A stretch of DNA of 64,000 nt from contig NZ_FZMO01000334.1 of the NCBI RefSeq assembly GCF_900197875.1, positions 30,763 to 94,762 on the forward strand. Direction: 5' to 3'. Of the stretch, positions 59,618 to 64,000 are shown piece after piece (positions within the stretch are counted from its first letter, which is position 1; each line of letters begins with the position of its first letter). The DNA comes from Frankia canadensis. GTDB lineage: Bacteria > Actinomycetota > Actinomycetes > Frankiales > Frankiaceae. The notes beneath the pieces were generated by a model. That model made no database searches, was not told the origin of the DNA, and was given only the letters and a program-made list of their open reading frames with translations. The translations under genes and the position numbers were made by a program.

Positions 59618-60768
59618 CGTGGATGGACCCGAGGATGACCGACACGGATCCGGCAGAGCGGGGCGCGGTGCTGCGCGCTCGGTATGCTGGACGCCGCCTG
59701 CGGTTGGGGACACGGCGCTCGGCGCTCGCGATGGCGCAGTCCGGCATGATCGCCGCGCGGTTGCGGCAGGAGGTCGGCTGCGACGTGGACCTGATCCCCA
59801 TCGTGACCGAAGGTGATCGCTCATCGGCGCACATCAGCCAGATCGGTGGCACCGGTGTCTTCGTCAGTGCCCTGCGCCACGCACTGGCGGCGGACGAGAT
59901 CGATCTCGCCGTCCACTCGCTGAAGGATCTGCCGACGGCGACGCCGGCCGGCCTGGTCCTCGCTGCCGTGCCGACCCGGGAGGACAGCCGGGACGTGCTC
60001 GTCTCGCCCAGTGGCCGGCGCCTCGGCGAGCTCGGGCCCGGCGCGCGGGTGGCGACCGGATCGCCGCGCCGCGCCGCGCAGCTGCGTGCCCTCGGCCTCG
60101 GCCTCGACGTCGTCGCGATCCGCGGCAACGTCGACACCCGGCTGAAGAAGGCGATCGACGGCGAGGTCGACGCCGTCGTCCTGGCCTATGCGGGACTGGC
60201 ACGCCTGGACCGCCTCGACGCCGTCACCGAGATTCTCGAGCCCGAGATCATGCTGCCCTCGCCGGGCCAGGGAGCGCTGGCCGTCGAGTGCCTCGGCGGG
60301 CCGGATCTTCCCGTGGCCGGACCTGCCCGGGCGCTGATCGGAGCCGCCGAGGGTCCGGATGTGGGACGAGCCGGTGGCCAAACGTGGCCAGATCATGGTC
60401 ACTCCTTCGATAGCGACCTTGCCGAGCTGCTACGGTTTGTGCTCGATGACGCATCGTCGTCCGTCGCGGTGAGAGCGGAACGCGCGTTCCTCGCCAGGAT
60501 CGAGGCCGGATGCACCGCCCCGGTCGGCGCCCTGGCAGTGCCAGCGCCAGCGCCAGCGCCTTCGACGGACGCCGGCCCTGTGGCACCGGCCGGTGATGCG
60601 TCCCCCGCGGGTCGACTGCGCCTGCGGGCGGTCGTGGCCGCGCCGGATGGCAGCACCGTCCTCCGGCGGGACGTGACCGGGTCCGCCGTCGACCCGGAGG
60701 CGCTCGGGCGGCGCCTCGCGGACGACCTGCTGTCCGCCGGAGCACACTCGCTGATGGGAACTCGCTGA
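59614..60768 (+). CDS. hemC: Hydroxymethylbilane synthase (porphobilinogen deaminase)
   Basis: The 384-residue enzyme joins four porphobilinogens. Motifs include [14 protein letters not shown] near 32, [13 protein letters not shown] near 110, the R-rich [13 protein letters not shown] and [15 protein letters not shown]. The dipyrromethane cofactor cysteine is C300 in [13 protein letters not shown]. It is about 70 residues longer than most, because of an insertion of about 30 residues near 230-260 (with [17 protein letters not shown]) and a Pro/Ala linker near 310-330. The GTG start overlaps the hemA stop. Confidence 0.95.
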   Translation: MTWMDPRMTDTDPAERGAVLRARYAGRRLRLGTRRSALAMAQSGMIAARLRQEVGCDVDLIPIVTEGDRSSAHISQIGGTGVFVSALRHALAADEIDLAVHSLKDLPTATPAGLVLAAVPTREDSRDVLVSPSGRRLGELGPGARVATGSPRRAAQLRALGLGLDVVAIRGNVDTRLKKAIDGEVDAVVLAYAGLARLDRLDAVTEILEPEIMLPSPGQGALAVECLGGPDLPVAGPARALIGAAEGPDVGRAGGQTWPDHGHSFDSDLAELLRFVLDDASSSVAVRAERAFLARIEAGCTAPVGALAVPAPAPAPSTDAGPVAPAGDASPAGRLRLRAVVAAPDGSTVLRRDVTGSAVDPEALGRRLADDLLSAGAHSLMGTR

Positions 60769-60770
60769 GC

Positions 60771-62588
60771 ATGGCCACCCGACGCACGAAGAAGCCCGTC
60801 TCCCCGGTTGCCCTGGTCGGTGCCGGCCCCCGTGACCCGGGTCTGCTGACCGTCCTCGCGGTGGAGACCCTGGCCGCCGCCGACCTGGTGGTCGCCGACC
60901 CCGATGTCGCACCCGCCGTGGTGGAGAACCTCTCCGCCGAGGTGCTGCGGATCGGTGATCTGGAGGCGTCGAAGCCGGTCCGGGACGCCGAGGCGGCGAC
61001 GGCCGCGGTGGTCAGCCGGGCCCGTGCCGGGGACAAGGTGGTCCGGCTCTACGCGTCGGATCCGTGGCTGACCCGGATCGGAGCCGCCGACGCCCAGGCG
61101 CTCGCGAAGGCCCGCATTCCCTACCGGGTCGTCCCGGGGATCCTCACCGGCGCGGCGGTCGCCACCTACGCGGGCGTCGCGCCCGGCTCGCCGATCACCT
61201 TCGCGACCACGTCCGGTGTCTTCTCCTCGTCGGGTTCGCTGCCCGCCCCGTCGCCGTTCGGGGTCGGCGAGCCGGTCGGCCCGCTGACGGGGCCCGCGTT
61301 CGGCGCAGGCAGGCTCGGTTCACGGCCGATGTCCGGTCTGGGCGGTGGCCTCGGCGTCGGCCTGGGCGGCGGCTTCGGTTCGCCGCTCGGTCTCGGCAGT
61401 CCGGGCTTCGGCGGCTTCGGCGCCGCGCCGACCTCGCCCGGGGACGTGGACTGGGCCTCGCTCGCGCAGACGCCGGGCACCCTCGTCGTCACCGCCGCCC
61501 CGAACGAGACGGGCAAGGTCGCGGCCGCCCTGGTCGAGCACGGCCGGCCGGGCGACACGCCGATCGCGGTGACCGTGGACGGCACGACGACCGACCAGCG
61601 CACGATCACCTCGACGCTGGACCGGGTCGAGGCCGATGTCGCTCCGCTGCTGGGCGCCACGCCCACGCCCATCACCCAGGTCGTGCTCGCGATCGGGCCG
61701 GTGGTCGCCAGCCGGTCGAAGCTGTCCTGGTGGGAGACCCGCGCCCTGTTCGGCTGGACCGTTCTGGTGCCGCGGACCAAGGAGCAGGCGGCGATCCTCT
61801 CCGATCTGCTGCGTGCGCACGGCGCGAGCCCGCTGGAGGTGCCGACCATCGCCGTCGAGCCGCCGCGCACCGCCGCTCCGATGGAGCGTGCGATCACCGG
61901 GCTGGTCTCCGGCCGCTACCAGTGGGTCGTCTTCACGTCGGTGAACGCGGTGAAGGCCGTGCAGGAGAAGGTCGAGGAGCGCAGCCTGGACGCTCGTGCG
62001 TTCGCCGGGGTCAAGGTGGCGGCGATCGGTGAGGCGACCGCGGACGCGCTGCGGACCTTCGGGATCCGCCCCGACCTGCTGCCCTCCGGCCAGCAGTCCA
62101 GCGAGGGCCTGCTGGAGGACTGGCCCGACTTCGACGAGTCCCTCGACCTGCTGGACCGCGTCCTGCTGCCGCGGGCCGACATCGCGACCGAGACGCTCGT
62201 CGCCGGCCTGAAGGAACGCGGCTGGCAGGTTGATGACGTCACCGCCTACCGCACCGTGCGCGCCGCGCCGCCGCCCGCGCCGATCCGTGAGGCGCTCAAG
62301 GGCGGGCGGGTCGACGCCGTCGTGTTCACCTCGTCCTCGACCGTGCGCAACCTGGTCGGCATCGCCGGCAAGCCGCATGAGACCACGGTGATCGCCGTCA
62401 TCGGCCCGGCCACCGCGGCGACCGCGCAGGAGCTCGGGCTGCGGGTCGACGTGCAGGCTCCGGAGGCGTCGATTCCCGCCCTGGTGGGCGCGCTGGCCGA
62501 GTTCGCCGCCGAGCATCGCGAGGAGCTCGGCAAGATCGGGCCGCTGGCGGCCCGGTTGCCCAAGCCTCGCCGCGGCTCGCGGCGCTGA
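60771..62588 (+). CDS. hemD: HemD-type uroporphyrinogen-III synthase with N-terminal methyltransferase-like domain
   Basis: The 605-residue fusion has an N-terminal tetrapyrrole methyltransferase-like domain (about 8-325) and a C-terminal uroporphyrinogen-III synthase (about 325-590; FGWTVLVPRTKEQAAILSDL, WVVFTSVNAVKAVQ, VVFTSSSTVRNLV). In the first domain VGAGPRDPGLLTV is kept, but the substrate motif usually written K-G-G-D-P-F reads YASDPWL, and a Gly-rich insertion of about 80 residues interrupts it. Methyltransferase activity is therefore doubtful, while the synthase looks intact. The gene follows hemC by two bases. Confidence 0.92.
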   Translation: MATRRTKKPVSPVALVGAGPRDPGLLTVLAVETLAAADLVVADPDVAPAVVENLSAEVLRIGDLEASKPVRDAEAATAAVVSRARAGDKVVRLYASDPWLTRIGAADAQALAKARIPYRVVPGILTGAAVATYAGVAPGSPITFATTSGVFSSSGSLPAPSPFGVGEPVGPLTGPAFGAGRLGSRPMSGLGGGLGVGLGGGFGSPLGLGSPGFGGFGAAPTSPGDVDWASLAQTPGTLVVTAAPNETGKVAAALVEHGRPGDTPIAVTVDGTTTDQRTITSTLDRVEADVAPLLGATPTPITQVVLAIGPVVASRSKLSWWETRALFGWTVLVPRTKEQAAILSDLLRAHGASPLEVPTIAVEPPRTAAPMERAITGLVSGRYQWVVFTSVNAVKAVQEKVEERSLDARAFAGVKVAAIGEATADALRTFGIRPDLLPSGQQSSEGLLEDWPDFDESLDLLDRVLLPRADIATETLVAGLKERGWQVDDVTAYRTVRAAPPPAPIREALKGGRVDAVVFTSSSTVRNLVGIAGKPHETTVIAVIGPATAATAQELGLRVDVQAPEASIPALVGALAEFAAEHREELGKIGPLAARLPKPRRGSRR

Positions 62589-62633
62589 GCCTGGGGTCTG
62601 TCCGGTAGGTCGTCGTCGGGAGGTGCGAGACCG

Positions 62634-63647
62634 TTGAACGGTGTGCCAGGTCTGACCGCCGGGTATCCGAGCACGCGGCCTCGCCGCCTGCGGCGTTCGC
62701 CGGCCCTGCGCAGGCTGGTCTCCGGAGTCCGGATGCGCCCGGCTGATCTCGTCCTTCCGCTGTTCGTCCGGGAGGGAGTGGACCAGCCGGTCCCCATCTC
62801 GTCGATGCCGGGCGTCGTCCAGCACACCCGCTCGTCGCTGCTGAAGGCCGCCGTGGAGGCGGTCGAGGCGGGCGTGGGCGGGCTGATCCTGTTCGGCGTG
62901 CCGGCGGAGAAGGACGCGCGCGGCTCCGCGGCCGACGACCCGGCCGGGATCGTCCAGCTCGCGCTGTCCGACCTCGTCACCGAGGTGGGTGGCGACATCG
63001 TGCTGATGAGCGACCTGTGCCTGGACGAGTACACCGACCACGGGCACTGCGGCCTGCTCACCGAGGCCGGCGAGGTCGACAACGACGCCACCCTCGCCCG
63101 CTACGCCTCCATCGCGGTGGCCCAGGCCCGTGCCGGCGCCGAGGTCGTCGCGCCCAGCGGGATGATGGACGGCCAGGTGGGTGCCATCCGGGCCGCCCTG
63201 GACGGCGCGGGCTTCACCGACCTGCCGATCCTGGCGTACTCGGCGAAGTACGCCTCCGCGTTCTACGGCCCGTTCCGCGAGGCGGCGCAGTGCGCGCCGC
63301 GGTTCGGTGACCGCGCCGGCTATCAGCAGGACCCGGCGCGCACGGTCGGCGAGGCGCTGCGCGAGGTCGCCCTCGACCTGGCCGAGGGCGCCGACGCCGT
63401 GATGGTCAAGCCGGCGCTCGCCTACCTCGACGTGCTGCGTGCCGTGGCCGACGCCGTGGACGTGCCCGTCGCCGCCTACCAGGTCTCCGGCGAGTACGCC
63501 ATGGTCGAGGCGGCCGCGGCCGCCGGCTGGATCGACCGCGAGCGCGCCATCACGGAGACACTCACCGCGATCGCCCGCGCCGGCGCGGACATCATCCTCA
63601 CCTACTGGGCCGTCGAGGCCGCACGCCGGCTCACCGCCGAGCGCTGA
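62634..63647 (+). CDS. hemB: Delta-aminolevulinic acid dehydratase (porphobilinogen synthase)
   Basis: The 337-residue enzyme condenses two 5-aminolevulinate molecules. Active-site lysines lie in YSAKYASAFYGPF and DAVMVKPALAYLD. The metal loop reads DLCLDEYTDHGHCG, keeping the first and third zinc cysteines but with Asp in place of the second. PSGMMDGQVGAIR and YQVSGEYAM are typical. The start is a rare TTG, chosen because GGGAGG lies 10 bases upstream. It follows hemD by 45 bases and closes the rex-hemACDB cluster. Confidence 0.95.
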   Translation: MNGVPGLTAGYPSTRPRRLRRSPALRRLVSGVRMRPADLVLPLFVREGVDQPVPISSMPGVVQHTRSSLLKAAVEAVEAGVGGLILFGVPAEKDARGSAADDPAGIVQLALSDLVTEVGGDIVLMSDLCLDEYTDHGHCGLLTEAGEVDNDATLARYASIAVAQARAGAEVVAPSGMMDGQVGAIRAALDGAGFTDLPILAYSAKYASAFYGPFREAAQCAPRFGDRAGYQQDPARTVGEALREVALDLAEGADAVMVKPALAYLDVLRAVADAVDVPVAAYQVSGEYAMVEAAAAAGWIDRERAITETLTAIARAGADIILTYWAVEAARRLTAER

Positions 63648-63773
63648 CCCACCCCTCGGCGCGCGCCTGACACTGGGCGGCCGATCGCCACGTCCCCAGT
63701 GGTTCGCCCGGCTCCGCCGGGCGGTCAAGGCCATGAGCTGACATTCGGTCGCGTCTCGAGTAGTGATCGTCGC

Positions 63774-63803
63774 GGTCGCGGTCGCGGTCGCGGTCGCGGT
63801 CGG
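63774..63803. repeat. 6-bp tandem repeat, about five copies
   Basis: GGTCGC is repeated about five times directly upstream of element copy B. Confidence 0.9.
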
Positions 63804-63814
63804 TCGTGGCAGCG

Positions 63815-63976
63815 TTATGGCAACGTCGCGGAGGCCCGTGTCGCATAATACGGGCAAAACGGACGGGGAGCCGCGAGTTCGCGACACGGTGCCGCTGTCC
63901 CCCGCACGCGCTTCCCACTCGTGGGAAGTCGGCCCCTTCCTCGGTCTTCTGGCCGAGGCTGACACCGTCGACGATC
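63815..63976. repeat. Dispersed structured intergenic repeat, copy B
   Basis: This stretch matches copy A at 38133-38294 in order and spacing. The hairpins are CGTGTCGC (63837-63844) with GCGACACG (63881-63888), and CTTCCCAC (63911-63918) with GTGGGAAG (63921-63928). The second stem is longer than in copy A because both sides have changed together. The blocks GGCAACGTC, GTGCCGCTGTCCC and GACACCG are shared. Confidence 0.8.
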
Positions 63977-64000
63977 AGGGTCCAAGGCGGGGGCGACGGG

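Larger units (their letters stand above)
63648..64000. other. Repeat-bearing region downstream of hemB
   Basis: These 353 bases to the window edge hold no supported gene. They contain a 6-bp tandem array (63774-63803) followed by copy B of the dispersed structured element. No obvious hemB terminator was seen before the array. Confidence 0.5.

Noticed and set aside
61320..63965. Minus-strand open frame of 881 codons opposite hemD and hemB
   Set aside because: It is a mirror of strong third-position GC in the hem genes; composition is Gly/Arg/Asp/His-rich without any domain.

Overview
The window is a chromosomal segment of a very GC-rich actinobacterium. Coding strands show strong third-position GC, and GTG and TTG starts are common. 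Mycothiol genes (mshD, mshA), an actinobacterial GlnR, PhoU/SenX3/RegX3, Rex with a hemACDB operon, ribosomal protein bS22 and a BldN-type sigma factor are all present. Protein style and gene content look most like Frankia or a close relative; that is an inference from recognition, not a search. No tRNA, rRNA, CRISPR array, insertion sequence, phage gene or replication origin was recognised.

Left part (1-11.6 kb) is mostly accessory metabolism. It has an AroB-like cyclase overlapping an AroE-like dehydrogenase (cut by the window edge), a small membrane protein, VOC and cupin proteins, a pirin, a stand-alone flavin-dependent halogenase-like enzyme and an HD-type hydrolase. A SelA-like protein missing its tRNA-binding domain is coupled to a four-helix membrane protein. 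A UPF0016 metal exporter follows a yybP-ykoY manganese riboswitch.

The middle-left part (11.9-26.8 kb) has a STAS protein, mshD, glnR divergent from an alpha/beta hydrolase-moaD pair, membrane proteins and a sulfur module. In the sulfur module a thioredoxin-like protein comes first, then a cysteine-containing leader peptide, then DUF4395, thiosulfate sulfurtransferase and DUF1416. Beyond it lie a DsrE-like protein, a 33-residue membrane peptide coupled to a nitrobindin, YbjN, mshA, a methyltransferase, a macro-domain protein and an aldo/keto reductase.

The centre (26.8-36.7 kb) has an HBHA-like protein behind an XRE regulator, a DUF349 protein, a four-gene sugar-type ABC transporter operon (permease, permease, lipoprotein, ATPase) and an HTH-TPR regulator.

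From 36.7 kb to the end the order follows a conserved actinobacterial backbone, known from Mycobacterium tuberculosis as roughly Rv0490-Rv0512. It runs ygfZ, gpmA, phoU divergent from senX3-regX3, ppx, a TIM-barrel isomerase, a methyltransferase, a large acyltransferase, proC, bS22, a SAM hydrolase, an epimerase, a PlsC acyltransferase, a HAD phosphatase, a BldN-like sigma factor, a glutaredoxin-like protein, then rex-hemA-hemC-hemD-hemB. A 22-bp palindrome matching the Rex operator sits in the rex promoter, and an 11-bp-phased PHO box sits between phoU and senX3. The most unexplained feature is a dispersed, hairpin-rich intergenic repeat of about 160 bp, present at 38.13-38.29 kb and again at 63.82-63.98 kb, each copy flanked by a short tandem array.
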